The notes: generated from the sequence alone by a model not told the origin. A stretch of 64,000 bases of DNA from Chloroflexota bacterium (GCA_016219275.1 JACRBM010000101.1:1-64000); one strand, 5' to 3'. Counted from the first letter of the stretch, positions 1 through 9,486 are shown. Made by a program: numbers and translations.

Positions 1-144
1 GCGGCTACAAATCACCGTGCCATTTCTAGATAGGGGTGCGCGGTCTTTGCCCGCGCCGGGGGGAGACTTCCCCCCGCACACACAAAAAAGAAAATGATTT
101 TGTGACGCTTGTTGAAGATAGAATAAATGTGCTATAATCAAAGT
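1..144. other. Left-edge spacer with hairpins and a promoter
   Basis: No gene is visible. There is a GC-rich hairpin near 35-57 and a perfect 7-bp hairpin at 58-75 (GGGGGGA / TCCCCCC) without a T-tract. A possible promoter follows: TTGAAG (112-117), a short 15-base spacer and TATAAT (133-138). The start point predicted from the -10 falls on the ATG at 145, so the next gene is probably leaderless. Confidence 0.45.
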
Positions 145-426
145 ATGAACACACACACACAAATAGAACCTGAGTACGAACGTAAACCGCAACCGCAAGA
201 ATGGGAAAAGAAAATGCTCGATGATTTCATTTTCCTGTTTTCACGCGGCGTTAGAATTCAAGTCTATCCCCAACTGCAAGTCGGTCGTAATGATTTATGG
301 CGTCGAGTCTATTTCTTCCGTCCGAACGCCAAGCCCATTGTAGGCAAGTTGAATCAATCGGCGACGATAAAAGAACTCGCCGAACTGCTGGCGCAAATTC
401 GGCGAGTATACTTCGTCCTGTCCTAG
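145..426 (+). CDS. Small hypothetical protein, probably leaderless
   Basis: A 93-residue protein with a charged N-terminal third and a C-terminal part rich in aromatic and basic residues; I recognise no family. An in-frame ATG at 127 also exists but lies ahead of the TATAAT at 133-138. The ATG at 145 sits seven bases after that -10 box, so I take 145 as the start of a leaderless message. There is no Shine-Dalgarno sequence. The gene converges on the minus-strand gene ending at 430. It lies in the accessory part of the window left of the integrase. Coding status is likely but not certain. Confidence 0.5.
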   Translation: MNTHTQIEPEYERKPQPQEWEKKMLDDFIFLFSRGVRIQVYPQLQVGRNDLWRRVYFFRPNAKPIVGKLNQSATIKELAELLAQIRRVYFVLS

Positions 427-429
427 TTT

Positions 430-807
430 TTACTTCGGAGCATATCCCCCGAACTTCCACACGACTTTTTCAATGTAGTCGAGTGCCAGGTCAATCGAGT
501 CTGCCCAGATGTTAGATTCGTTCTCAAACGTCTTGGTAACGCGTTTGACGTATTTCTCACTGGCAACCCCGATGATAGTCTGGCAAGGATCACCGTTCGG
601 CAAAACAAACTCCAATTTGAACGCGTAATTACGTCCGCAATCGTTGATAGGCATTCCTGCCTCATCGAGCACTTCGGGATGATACCAAATATCACCCTCA
701 AACGGTTTCGATTCTTCCTCTGGCAAACCGTTCGACATCACGACCGCCAATGCCACAAGCAGGAAAACGACCGCAAACCATTTCAGATTAAACATTCGCA
801 TGGTCAT
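430..807 (-). CDS. Exported or membrane-anchored small protein
   Basis: A 125-residue protein that starts with ATG at 807, preceded by AAGGAG. The start overlaps the stop of the upstream gene in an ATGA arrangement, so translation is probably coupled. Residues about 8-25 form one hydrophobic segment (FNLKWFAVVFLLVALAVV), a signal peptide or anchor; the rest is soluble with two cysteines in the predicted extracytoplasmic part. The open frame extends upstream to 984, but that part overlaps the zinc-ribbon gene in another frame and is not needed. I do not recognise the family. It is the last gene of the set RNase HI, XRE protein, zinc-ribbon protein, exported protein. Confidence 0.6.
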   Translation of the reverse strand: MTMRMFNLKWFAVVFLLVALAVVMSNGLPEEESKPFEGDIWYHPEVLDEAGMPINDCGRNYAFKLEFVLPNGDPCQTIIGVASEKYVKRVTKTFENESNIWADSIDLALDYIEKVVWKFGGYAPK

Positions 808-1007
808 TTCGATTCTCCTTCGAGTTGAATTTGTCCGCGCTTGCGCCTCTCGTTGCAGTTCGGACATAGGTTTTTCAAAAACGTTTTGCCGCGCCAAATC
901 TCGAACATCTTGACGTTGATGCCTTGGGGTCGTCCACAATAGCCGCACTTCATTTCTTCGTTCACGCGAAAGGGGATGACCCACAATCGGTTGAGGTCAA
1001 TCGCCAA
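804..1007 (-). CDS. Small zinc-ribbon protein
   Basis: A 67-residue protein with two CxxC knuckles (CGYCGR near residue 21 and CPNCNER near 48), spaced like an HNH-type or zinc-ribbon fold but without an HNH histidine-asparagine signature. The start shown is TTG at 1007, seven bases after the stop of the XRE gene; an ATG at 953 just before the first CxxC is the alternative, and neither has a strong ribosome site. It overlaps the next gene by ATGA. It may bind nucleic acid or a protein partner; the function is unknown. Confidence 0.55.
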   Translation of the reverse strand: MAIDLNRLWVIPFRVNEEMKCGYCGRPQGINVKMFEIWRGKTFLKNLCPNCNERRKRGQIQLEGESK

Positions 1008-1013
1008 GGTCTG

Positions 1014-1673
1014 TCACTTCTTCACTCCTCCCACCTCCTTGGATTTCGTACGTCGCTTAGTTTTTTCCACACGCCGATTCCCAGGATGACGACGCGCCCG
1101 GCGGCGAGCGTAATGAGACAATCGAGCACTGGCATTTTCTTCCCTCACTTTCCGCAACCACAACTTACGGCACTCGCCCTTGTTGTGCTTGCAGTAAACT
1201 CGCCGACGGTCTGCCCAAAAAAAGTAATTCCCGTGTCCTCTGCATTGCATCGGCGGTGTTTCCACATAGACCAGCGGCGGTAGATCAACCTGGGTTATTA
1301 AGCGCACGCTCGTCCTGGGCGTCATATCGCGGAATGCCCAAAATGCTTTGGCAAACCTGGGATTGGGTTTGCGACTCCCGCCCTCATAGTGTTTAATCGT
1401 CGAGCGTGACACATCAAACTTTTTTCCAAACTCGGTTGCGGATAGTCCGAGATGTTGGCGCAACTGCTTGATTTCCTTGCCGGACGGCAAACGGCTGAGA
1501 GCGACGATTTGGGGTTTCTTGGACTCGGATGCCTCACGGCGTTTTTTCGTGCCTCTCAAACGACAAGCACTACTTTCCGCACTAGGGGTTTTCGCCTTTT
1601 TTGACTTTCCGAGAACCCTCTTTTGGGGCATCGTTCGACTGCGTTTTTCGATAGGGCGGGGTGTGTTCATCAT
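1014..1673 (-). CDS. XRE-type helix-turn-helix protein with basic tails
   Basis: A 219-residue protein. Residues about 60-105 form a helix-turn-helix of the XRE/Cro class (LGLSATEFGKKFDVSRSTIK, then HYEGGSRKPNP). The N-terminal 55 residues and C-terminal 45 residues are very rich in Lys and Arg, and a Cys/His-containing stretch (CRGHGNY to CKHNKGEC) follows the helix-turn-helix, which could hold zinc. The ATG at 1673 overlaps the RNase HI stop as ATGATG, so the two are coupled. A DNA-binding regulator or nucleoid-type protein of the island is the likely role. The pairing with RNase HI is unusual. Confidence 0.65.
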   Translation of the reverse strand: MMNTPRPIEKRSRTMPQKRVLGKSKKAKTPSAESSACRLRGTKKRREASESKKPQIVALSRLPSGKEIKQLRQHLGLSATEFGKKFDVSRSTIKHYEGGSRKPNPRFAKAFWAFRDMTPRTSVRLITQVDLPPLVYVETPPMQCRGHGNYFFWADRRRVYCKHNKGECRKLWLRKVREENASARLSHYARRRARRHPGNRRVEKTKRRTKSKEVGGVKK

Positions 1674-2110
1674 TTCCTCAGCATCGACTCTTGCGCGATT
1701 TCGCGCTTGCGTAGTCGGATCAACGACTTGGCAAACCGATCCGCTTGTTCGTTGCGTTCATCCCCACCATGTCCGGGAACGTGCACCCATTCCACCTGCA
1801 ACCCTTTCGTCGCAATCAGTTGGTCAATGTGATTGGAGATTGCGGCACACGGTAGATTCTTCCGTGCGTACGTCCCAAGCATCCACTGCACAACCAGGTT
1901 GCTGTCGGTGTAAAGGACGATCTGCGCCTCCATGTCCACGAACTCGAGGGCGCGTTCCACCGCACGCAGTTCCATCAGATTGTTAGTCGTGTGGTCTTCC
2001 GCTTGACCGAGGCGCACATCCCCGCCCTGGTCATCCACAACGATAGATGCCCACGCCCCAAGCCCAGGATTGCCGGAGCACGCCCCGTCCGTCCAAATCT
2101 TGTACTGCAT
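1670..2110 (-). CDS. rnhA: Ribonuclease HI
   Basis: Hydrolyses the RNA strand of RNA-DNA hybrids in the cytoplasm. All four catalytic carboxylates are visible: Asp in WTDGACSGNPG (about residue 8), Glu in MELRAVERAL (47), Asp in YTDSNLVVQW (69) and Asp in ERNEQAD (124), with the conserved VPGHGG loop between. The length, about 146 residues, is normal for the family and there is no N-terminal hybrid-binding domain. I chose ATG 2110, seven bases after AAGGAGGT; a GTG at 2116 abuts the ribosome site. It is the first gene of a coupled minus-strand set, so it may be an accessory copy. Confidence 0.93.
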   Translation of the reverse strand: MQYKIWTDGACSGNPGLGAWASIVVDDQGGDVRLGQAEDHTTNNLMELRAVERALEFVDMEAQIVLYTDSNLVVQWMLGTYARKNLPCAAISNHIDQLIATKGLQVEWVHVPGHGGDERNEQADRFAKSLIRLRKREIAQESMLRK

Positions 2111-2585
2111 TGTCACACCTCCTTAAATTTTTGAATCACGTCATTCGCATAGCGTTGCTTAGTAAAGGAAACGAAACGCCTGGGAAGCCCCCTGTCACCA
2201 GAGGGCTTTGCCGCGTATGAGGTATCCGATACGGAGCTGTCGCTGATCCCTCCGTTATTTATGCCTGGGTGCGTTTTGGTGCATCGCCGGGTCAGATGTT
2301 CCGCGATTCACACCCAGGATTATTTACCGGTGTCTGGCGGGTCTCTCAAGAGTTGCCTGTGTGGACGTGCTTGCAAGTGGCGGATTCGTCCGAATCGCTT
2401 TTGTGCCTGGACTTGCAAGGTCGTGCCAAGTTGCTTGTGCCGTTCCGCATCCTTTTGCGTTCGTGGCGATCGCGCTATGTTCAGACTCGACGACAAGCGA
2501 CATCGGTCCTGCTTGTGCTCAACCTGCCAAAATGCACTCGCGCCGATGAATCAACCCATTACTCGAACTGATCGCATTTTGACTT
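2111..2585. other. Spacer without a supported gene
   Basis: About 470 bases. Short plus-strand frames exist between 2261 and 2587, but three of them overlap in different phases, none has a ribosome site, and the translations are Cys- and Arg-rich in the way of non-coding GC-rich DNA. A hairpin with one mismatch lies near 2185-2210 (AAGCCC...GGGCTT). I see no known RNA family here, although the segment 2160-2260 is dense in short complementary blocks. Confidence 0.4.
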
Positions 2586-2607
2586 AGAACGGACGTTCTG
2601 ATACAAT
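2579..2607 (+). promoter_or_regulatory. SOS-boxed promoter of the LuxR-type gene
   Basis: TTGACT (2579-2584), a 17-base spacer and TACAAT (2602-2607). The spacer contains AGAAC-GGAC-GTTCT (2586-2599), which fits the GAAC-N4-GTTC LexA/DinR box of Gram-positive type. A repressor bound there would cover the polymerase contact region. The predicted start point coincides with the GTG at 2614, giving a leaderless transcript. Confidence 0.65.
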
Positions 2608-2613
2608 TATCGC

Positions 2614-2961
2614 GTGACTGATTTACAATTTCTTGCGTTGATCGCGATTGCTGTTGTTTCCGTTCTGCTTGCCGTATGGCTCTGGCGTCATCGCTACCGC
2701 ACCACGACCAAATCGTCTGCGATGAACGTCATTGGACATTCACCCACCCCCATCCACCGTACTTGGTTGTGGGATTCGCTCACCTCTCGCGAAACCGAGG
2801 TCGCGCGCCTCGTCGTTCAAGGGATGCGCAATGCCGACATCGCACAGGAACTGCACATCTCTGTCCACACAGTCGAATCTCACCTCAAGCACATCTACGC
2901 CAAGCTCGACGTGCACACCCGCGTCGAACTCGTGCGCCTTATCCGCGACCTGACCGATTGA
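2614..2961 (+). CDS. LuxR-type HTH protein with N-terminal membrane helix
   Basis: A 115-residue protein: one transmembrane helix at residues 5-23, a short linker, then a GerE/LuxR helix-turn-helix (LTSRETEVARLVVQGMRNAD, then HISVHTVESHLKHIYAKLDV). There is no receiver or ligand domain, so it is a membrane-tethered DNA-binding module. The start is GTG at 2614, with no ribosome site and with the -10 box seven bases upstream. Its promoter contains a LexA-type box, so it should be induced by DNA damage. It converges on the small winged-helix gene. Confidence 0.75.
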   Translation: MTDLQFLALIAIAVVSVLLAVWLWRHRYRTTTKSSAMNVIGHSPTPIHRTWLWDSLTSRETEVARLVVQGMRNADIAQELHISVHTVESHLKHIYAKLDVHTRVELVRLIRDLTD

Positions 2962-2969
2962 CCTTCGCC

Positions 2970-3224
2970 TCATGGCGTTGCCAACCGCCATTCTCCGCCG
3001 ACGACACAGATGCTGCGTGACTTGCGGCTCGCCGTCAGGCGGATATAGCCGGCGTTCTGTAAGCGATGGAGTTGATACAACGCCACACTCCGGCTTGAAA
3101 TGCCGCAGGCATGCATCAGCTCGACGAGAGAGGGAGAGTTGCCATCGTGGTGAGTTTTGTAGGCGACGATCCACTCGAAGACCTTCTGTAGATCGTGGAC
3201 CGCACGCCGGTGGGTGCGTTTCAT
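2970..3224 (-). CDS. Orphan LexA-like winged-helix DNA-binding protein
   Basis: About 84 residues from ATG 3224, preceded by AGGAAAG. The sequence matches the N-terminal DNA-binding domain of LexA in layout: an initial helix (VHDLQKVFEWIVAYKTHHD), SPSLVELMHACGISSRSVAL as the recognition unit, then LHRLQNAGYIRLTASRKSRS as the wing. There is no autopeptidase domain, so it cannot self-cleave like LexA. The frame is open upstream to 3317 but that part runs through another hairpin repeat and lacks a ribosome site. It may act on the dyads at 3365-3570 or on the LexA-type boxes on either side. Target and function are inferred. Confidence 0.65.
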   Translation of the reverse strand: MKRTHRRAVHDLQKVFEWIVAYKTHHDGNSPSLVELMHACGISSRSVALYQLHRLQNAGYIRLTASRKSRSICVVGGEWRLATP

Positions 3225-3308
3225 TGCGTTCTTTCCTGATTTGTGATACAGTGTGGGTGGAAGGCGGACTTGCTTCCCACGGCTGATCCGCCCTCCACCA
3301 CGTTTCGT

Positions 3309-3336
3309 GCGCGGCATCTATTTGCCGCGCTTTTTT
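3309..3336 (+). terminator. Hairpin plus T-tract, copy 1
   Basis: An 8-bp stem (GCGCGGCA / TGCCGCGC) with a 6-base loop, followed by TTTTTTAT. It has the form of an intrinsic terminator for plus-strand transcription entering from the LuxR-type gene. It is also the first part of a roughly 98-bp unit that is repeated at 3407. Confidence 0.6.
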
Positions 3337-3364
3337 ATGCCCGTTATTGGGGAGTAACGGGAAT

Positions 3365-3570
3365 CCGTGATATGCAAATCACGGAAAAATACCCTGCGTA
3401 CGTAAAGCGCGGCATCGCAGTGCCGTGCTTTTTTATTGGTGTAACCAACCAGTAACGGAATCCCGTCATAGGCAGATCACGGTCAAACAACGGTTCTCCC
3501 GGAAATCCGTGATATTGCTATCACGGTGAAATGCCGGCACTCACGGAAACCCGTGATCAGAGAATCACGG
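3365..3570. repeat. Four 20-bp dyads ahead of the recombinase gene
   Basis: Dyads at 3365-3384, 3463-3482, 3507-3526 and 3551-3570, each CCGTGAT, six variable bases, ATCACGG (the second copy reads CCGTCAT in its left arm). The last three are spaced exactly 44 bases apart, about four helical turns; the first is 98 bases from the second. Conserved arms around a variable 6-base centre fit either operator sites for a dimeric repressor or dif-like core sites of a tyrosine recombinase. They lie directly upstream of such a recombinase gene. Confidence 0.8.
3407..3436 (+). terminator. Hairpin plus T-tract, copy 2
   Basis: Stem GCGCGGCA / TGCCGTGC with one G-U pair and a 6-base loop, followed by TTTTTTAT. 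Second copy of the unit that starts at 3309. Confidence 0.55.
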
Positions 3571-3592
3571 ACAAATCCCCTGTTTCAGGGAT

Positions 3593-3606
3593 AGAACGTA
3601 GGTTCT
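3593..3606 (+). promoter_or_regulatory. LexA/DinR-type box ahead of the recombinase
   Basis: AGAAC-GTAG-GTTCT, the same arrangement as the box at 2586-2599, centred 48 bases before the recombinase start. I cannot place a convincing -35/-10 pair around it, so the promoter itself is unclear. Confidence 0.55.
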
Positions 3607-3647
3607 GATTGTGCTACCCTACCCTTCACAGACCGGAGGTGCACCCT

Positions 3648-4571
3648 ATGGAACTTGAACGCGCAATTCAATCGTTTTTGCAGGATGTCGTGGCTCGCGA
3701 TTTGAGCGGCAACACCCACAAGCGTTACGCCGCCGACCTCGGCAATCTTGCCGCCTTCTTGCAGCCACGATCCATCACACTGATCGAGCAGATAACTACC
3801 GAGCATCTGCGCGCGTACTTTGCTGATTTGCACGAGCGACCAAACGGTCGTCGCCCGGACACAAAATTATCGCCTTACAGCATCGAGGGCATGTATCGCA
3901 CGTTCAAGACCTTCTTTCGGTTTTGTGAGTGCGAGGAATATCTCGCGCAAAATCCGATGGTGCGTATTCGCAAGCCCAAATTGCCGGACCGCATTGTGCC
4001 GCGTCTCTCCGAAGAACAGGTCGTCACGTTACTGAATGAGGTCGAGCACACCCAATCACCTGAACGCAATCTCGCGCTCTTGATGTTGATGGTGAACAAT
4101 GGTCTTCGCCGCGGTGAAGTGCTCGGACTCACGATTGATAATGTGTATCTTGATGAAGACCGCATCCGGGTCACAGGCAAAGGGCGCAAGGATCGCGATG
4201 TGCCACTCGGCGAATCATCCGCGCTCGCGTTGTGCAAATGGTTGGCGGTTCGTCCCGCGTCGCTCGTCAAGAATGTGTTTCTGAATGCGGATGGTTCGGC
4301 ATTCAAGGCACCTGGCGTGCGATCGCTCTTTCAGCGGTTGCAAATTCATGCCGGACTGAAGCGCCTGTATCCCCATCTCCTCCGTCATACATTTGCCAAG
4401 CTCTATCTCAAGCGAGTGCGTGATGTGAAATCTCTGCAACAAATTCTCGGACACTCCAAATCGAGTACGACGCTCGATCTGTATGTGGAGTATGATTTCA
4501 ATGACCTCATTGCCATCTATCGTGACGGCTCGCCGGTGGATGCAATAAAAAAAGCGCTAATTGTAAAGTGA
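3648..4571 (+). CDS. Xer-like tyrosine recombinase / integrase
   Basis: A 307-residue site-specific recombinase. The N-terminal SAM-like core-binding domain covers residues about 5-100. The catalytic domain carries the R-K-H-x-x-R-H-Y set: Arg in NNGLRRGEVLG, Lys in GKGRKDRDVPLG, HLLRHTFAKLYLKR, then LGHSKSSTTLDLYVEY with the nucleophilic Tyr. ATG 3648 has GGAGGT seven bases upstream; the frame is open from 3609 but without a ribosome site there. The length and the absence of the extra IntI helix argue for a Xer/phage-type enzyme and not an integron integrase. Four dyads and a LexA-type box lie upstream, and a tRNA-Gly 3' end lies downstream, the classic context of an island integrase. Confidence 0.9.
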   Translation: MELERAIQSFLQDVVARDLSGNTHKRYAADLGNLAAFLQPRSITLIEQITTEHLRAYFADLHERPNGRRPDTKLSPYSIEGMYRTFKTFFRFCECEEYLAQNPMVRIRKPKLPDRIVPRLSEEQVVTLLNEVEHTQSPERNLALLMLMVNNGLRRGEVLGLTIDNVYLDEDRIRVTGKGRKDRDVPLGESSALALCKWLAVRPASLVKNVFLNADGSAFKAPGVRSLFQRLQIHAGLKRLYPHLLRHTFAKLYLKRVRDVKSLQQILGHSKSSTTLDLYVEYDFNDLIAIYRDGSPVDAIKKALIVK

Positions 4572-4588
4572 ATTTACAATTAGCGCTT
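4552..4588 (-). terminator. 16-bp perfect inverted repeat over the recombinase stop
   Basis: AAGCGCTAATTGTAAA and its exact complement, with a 5-base loop. The left arm encodes the last residues of the recombinase. Read on the minus strand the stem is followed by a T-run (T7 ATT), so it is a good intrinsic terminator against transcription arriving from the right. No comparable T-tract exists on the plus strand. Confidence 0.65.
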
Positions 4589-4658
4589 AAGCGGGACACA
4601 AATCGCGACGACTAGGAGAAGTCCGGGTCTCTCCTTGAGCATTAGAACGTTTGTCTTA

Positions 4659-4700
4659 TTGCCAAGGAGAAGGTCGCGAGTTCAAATCTCGTCTTCCGCT
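4659..4700 (+). pseudogene. 3' half of tRNA-Gly(GCC): likely attachment site
   Basis: The pieces are in exact tRNA register: anticodon loop TTGCCAA, 3' anticodon stem GGAGA, variable loop AGGTC, T-arm GCGAG-TTCAAAT-CTCGT, acceptor strand CTTCCGC and discriminator T. No matching 5' acceptor (GCGGAAG) or D-arm is present to the left, so this is not a whole tRNA gene. The partner stem TCTCC followed by TTG occurs at 4630-4637, separated by 21 extra bases. An integrase gene ending 90 bases away makes this a probable attL/attR junction, with the intact tRNA expected at the other end of the element, outside the window. Confidence 0.7.
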
Positions 4701-4730
4701 TTTTTTGTAGATCAGGGGTTTGTGCCCCAC

Positions 4731-4760
4731 AAACCAGTCTTCACCGGACTGGTTTTTATT
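4731..4760 (+). terminator. Terminator behind the tRNA fragment
   Basis: A 9-bp stem (AAACCAGTC / GACTGGTTT) with a 7-base loop, followed by TTATTTT. It is probably the original terminator of the tRNA-Gly gene, preserved on the chromosomal side of the junction. Confidence 0.65.
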
Positions 4761-4802
4761 TTCTCGCCTCCTCGCTGTTCGGTAAATCAGTTTTGAGCGC
4801 AC

Positions 4803-4837
4803 GAAAAATCGCGCGATGTATCTGCACATCGCGCGAT
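4803..4837 (-). terminator. Terminator of the beta-galactosidase transcript
   Basis: A 12-bp perfect stem (ATCGCGCGATGT / ACATCGCGCGAT) with a 6-base loop, followed on the minus strand by TTTTTCG. It lies 170 bases beyond the stop of the beta-galactosidase gene. Confidence 0.7.
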
Positions 4838-4872
4838 CGCGCAATCCCATTTGCACAGCTTGCGCTTGTCCC

Positions 4873-5001
4873 GAATCCAGGTTTCTTGGAGAAAGCTGGA
4901 TTCTTTCTCGCCGCCGAGAGAGTCCGACGAGTGTTGATAAACCGCGAATCTACGGAAATTCTTATTTTGATTCATGAAGATTCGCGTGATTCGCGGATCA
5001 C
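4873..5001. repeat. Two intergenic palindromic repeats
   Basis: 4873-4903 is an imperfect palindrome with GAATCCAG / CTGGATTC arms around TTTCTTGGAGAAA, related to the perfect one at 32879-32911. 4941-5001 is a degenerate stretch built from GATTCGCG-like words (CGCGAATC ... GATTCGCGTGATTCGCGG), the same kind as at 39571 and 63476. No gene is seen in 4572-5003 apart from the tRNA fragment and terminators. Confidence 0.6.
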
Positions 5002-5003
5002 AA

Positions 5004-8126
<3,123 letters not shown>

Positions 8127-9386
8127 TCATTCTACCACAAGACGCGAAAACCGTAACGCTTGATCCAAATCGGCGATCAAATCCTGGGCGTCTTCAATTC
8201 CGACAGCAAACCGAACCAGGTTGTCCGGAATTCCCAGTTTCAATCGTTCCGCCGGCGCAACATCATAGTACGCCATCTTCGCCACGTGGAGCGCCAAACT
8301 TTCGACGCCGCCGAGCGAGGGCGAAATGTACGGAATCCGGAGCGCGTCCATAAATCGAAACGTCGCGTCCAAATCTCCGCGCACAGTAAACGAAACGACG
8401 CCGCCGAATCCATTCATCTGCCGCGCCGCGATCGCGTGCCCCGGATGTGTTTTCAATCCAGGATACCACACGTGTTCGATGTTGGGATGCGCCGCGAGAA
8501 ATTCCGCGATCTGTTGCGCGGTTTGATTTTGTTTCTGGACGCGCACGCTCAACGTTTTCATTCCGCGCAGTAACAGGTATGCCGTGTTCGAATCGGAAAT
8601 GCCGCCCAGGATGCCGATGGCGTCGCGCAGCGGATCAATCAGTTCGTTTCGTCCCGCGATAAACCCGGCGAGTAGATCGTTGTGACCGCCCAGGTATTTC
8701 GTCGCCGAGTGCGTGATCAGATCAATGCCCCAATCGAGCGGGCGCAGATTGATCGGCGTTGCAAAGGTCGCGTCAATCACGGTCAACACTCCACGACGGC
8801 GACCGATTTCCGCGAAGCGTTCGACGTCCAAAACGCGCAAGTATGGATTGGACGGGGTTTCCGAAAACAGCACGCGCGTCTCTGGTCGAATCGCGGCTTC
8901 CAGCGCATCGTAATCGCCGAGCGGCACGACCGTCACCGCGACGTCGTAGCGCGTGAGGAACTCTTCGCAGAATTGACGCGTGCGCCGATAGCTGTCGTCG
9001 GTCATAATGATGTGTTTTCCCGGTGAGAGCAAATTCAAAAAAGTATCCGTCAGCGCCGCCATCCCCGAGGCAACCAGGATCGCGCCTTCGGCATGTTCCA
9101 ACGCGGCAAGGCGCGCCTCCGCTGCCGCGCTGGTCGGATTGCCGTAGCGTCCATATTCAAAACGGTCGGCGACGTGACTGTGCGCGTGAGATTCTTGGAA
9201 CGCGCACACGTCCGCCATGTTTTCAAACGTGTACGTCGAAGTTTGGAAGATGGGATCCACCAACGCGTGATGCGATTTGACGCGCGCCTCGTGCGCGTGG
9301 ACTGCGCGCGTGGAATCGCCTTGCGCGGTCGGTTGGAACGCGCGCGAATGTTTCGCGTGTTCTTCGGACTGGAGATGGTCACTCAT
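8127..9386 (-). CDS. PLP-dependent transsulfuration-family enzyme
   Basis: A 419-residue member of the Cys/Met metabolism PLP family (cystathionine gamma-synthase, cystathionine gamma-lyase, methionine gamma-lyase, O-acylhomoserine sulfhydrylase). Visible motifs are YGRYGNPT, the phosphate-binding LVASGMAALT, the pyridine-nitrogen Asp205 (VIDATFATP), the Schiff-base Lys230 in HSATKYLGGHND, and SLGGVESL near the C-terminus. GAGGAG precedes ATG 9386. A SAM-I riboswitch in its leader shows that it belongs to methionine or sulfur-amino-acid supply, which favours a biosynthetic role. The exact reaction cannot be fixed from sequence alone. Confidence 0.9.
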   Translation of the reverse strand: MSDHLQSEEHAKHSRAFQPTAQGDSTRAVHAHEARVKSHHALVDPIFQTSTYTFENMADVCAFQESHAHSHVADRFEYGRYGNPTSAAAEARLAALEHAEGAILVASGMAALTDTFLNLLSPGKHIIMTDDSYRRTRQFCEEFLTRYDVAVTVVPLGDYDALEAAIRPETRVLFSETPSNPYLRVLDVERFAEIGRRRGVLTVIDATFATPINLRPLDWGIDLITHSATKYLGGHNDLLAGFIAGRNELIDPLRDAIGILGGISDSNTAYLLLRGMKTLSVRVQKQNQTAQQIAEFLAAHPNIEHVWYPGLKTHPGHAIAARQMNGFGGVVSFTVRGDLDATFRFMDALRIPYISPSLGGVESLALHVAKMAYYDVAPAERLKLGIPDNLVRFAVGIEDAQDLIADLDQALRFSRLVVE

Positions 9387-9448
9387 TTTATTTGCTCCTC
9401 GTGGATAAATATATTTTCGAACGGGTAATCACCTGGTGGATAACGCAA

Positions 9449-9483
9449 GACCTCCTCGGAGAAACTCGCATCCAAAGGAGGTC
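9449..9483 (-). other. Second hairpin in the transsulfuration-gene leader
   Basis: GACCTCC and GGAGGTC arms pair around a long loop, between the riboswitch terminator and the gene. There is no T-tract, so it is probably an RNA-stability or translation-control element. Confidence 0.4.
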
Positions 9484-9486
9484 GGC

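Larger units (their letters stand above)
3309..3500. repeat. Tandem 98-bp duplication: hairpin, T-tract, dyad
   Basis: Two diverged copies, starting at 3309 and 3407. Each consists of a GCGCGGCA hairpin, TTTTTTAT, an AGTAACGG block and a CCGT(G/C)AT...ATCACGG dyad. The offset is 98 bases for both the hairpin and the dyad. The copies differ at many positions but keep the stem pairing (one G-U in copy 2), which suggests the structure is maintained. Confidence 0.7.

Noticed and set aside
2261-2587. Small plus-strand genes in the spacer before the LuxR-type gene
   Set aside because: Three overlapping frames with non-coding composition and no ribosome sites.
3365-3570. CRISPR-like array
   Set aside because: The four units are 20-bp dyads with only 24 bases between the regular ones and an irregular 98-base first step; no cas genes are near, and the intervening DNA is itself repetitive.
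3648-4571. Integron integrase
   Set aside because: No extra helix typical of IntI and no gene cassettes with attC features; the layout is Xer/phage-like.
4591-4700. Intact tRNA gene, possibly with a short intron
   Set aside because: The 5' sequence has no D-arm and its first seven bases pair only partly with the acceptor strand; removing the 21-24 extra bases restores the anticodon stem but not the rest.
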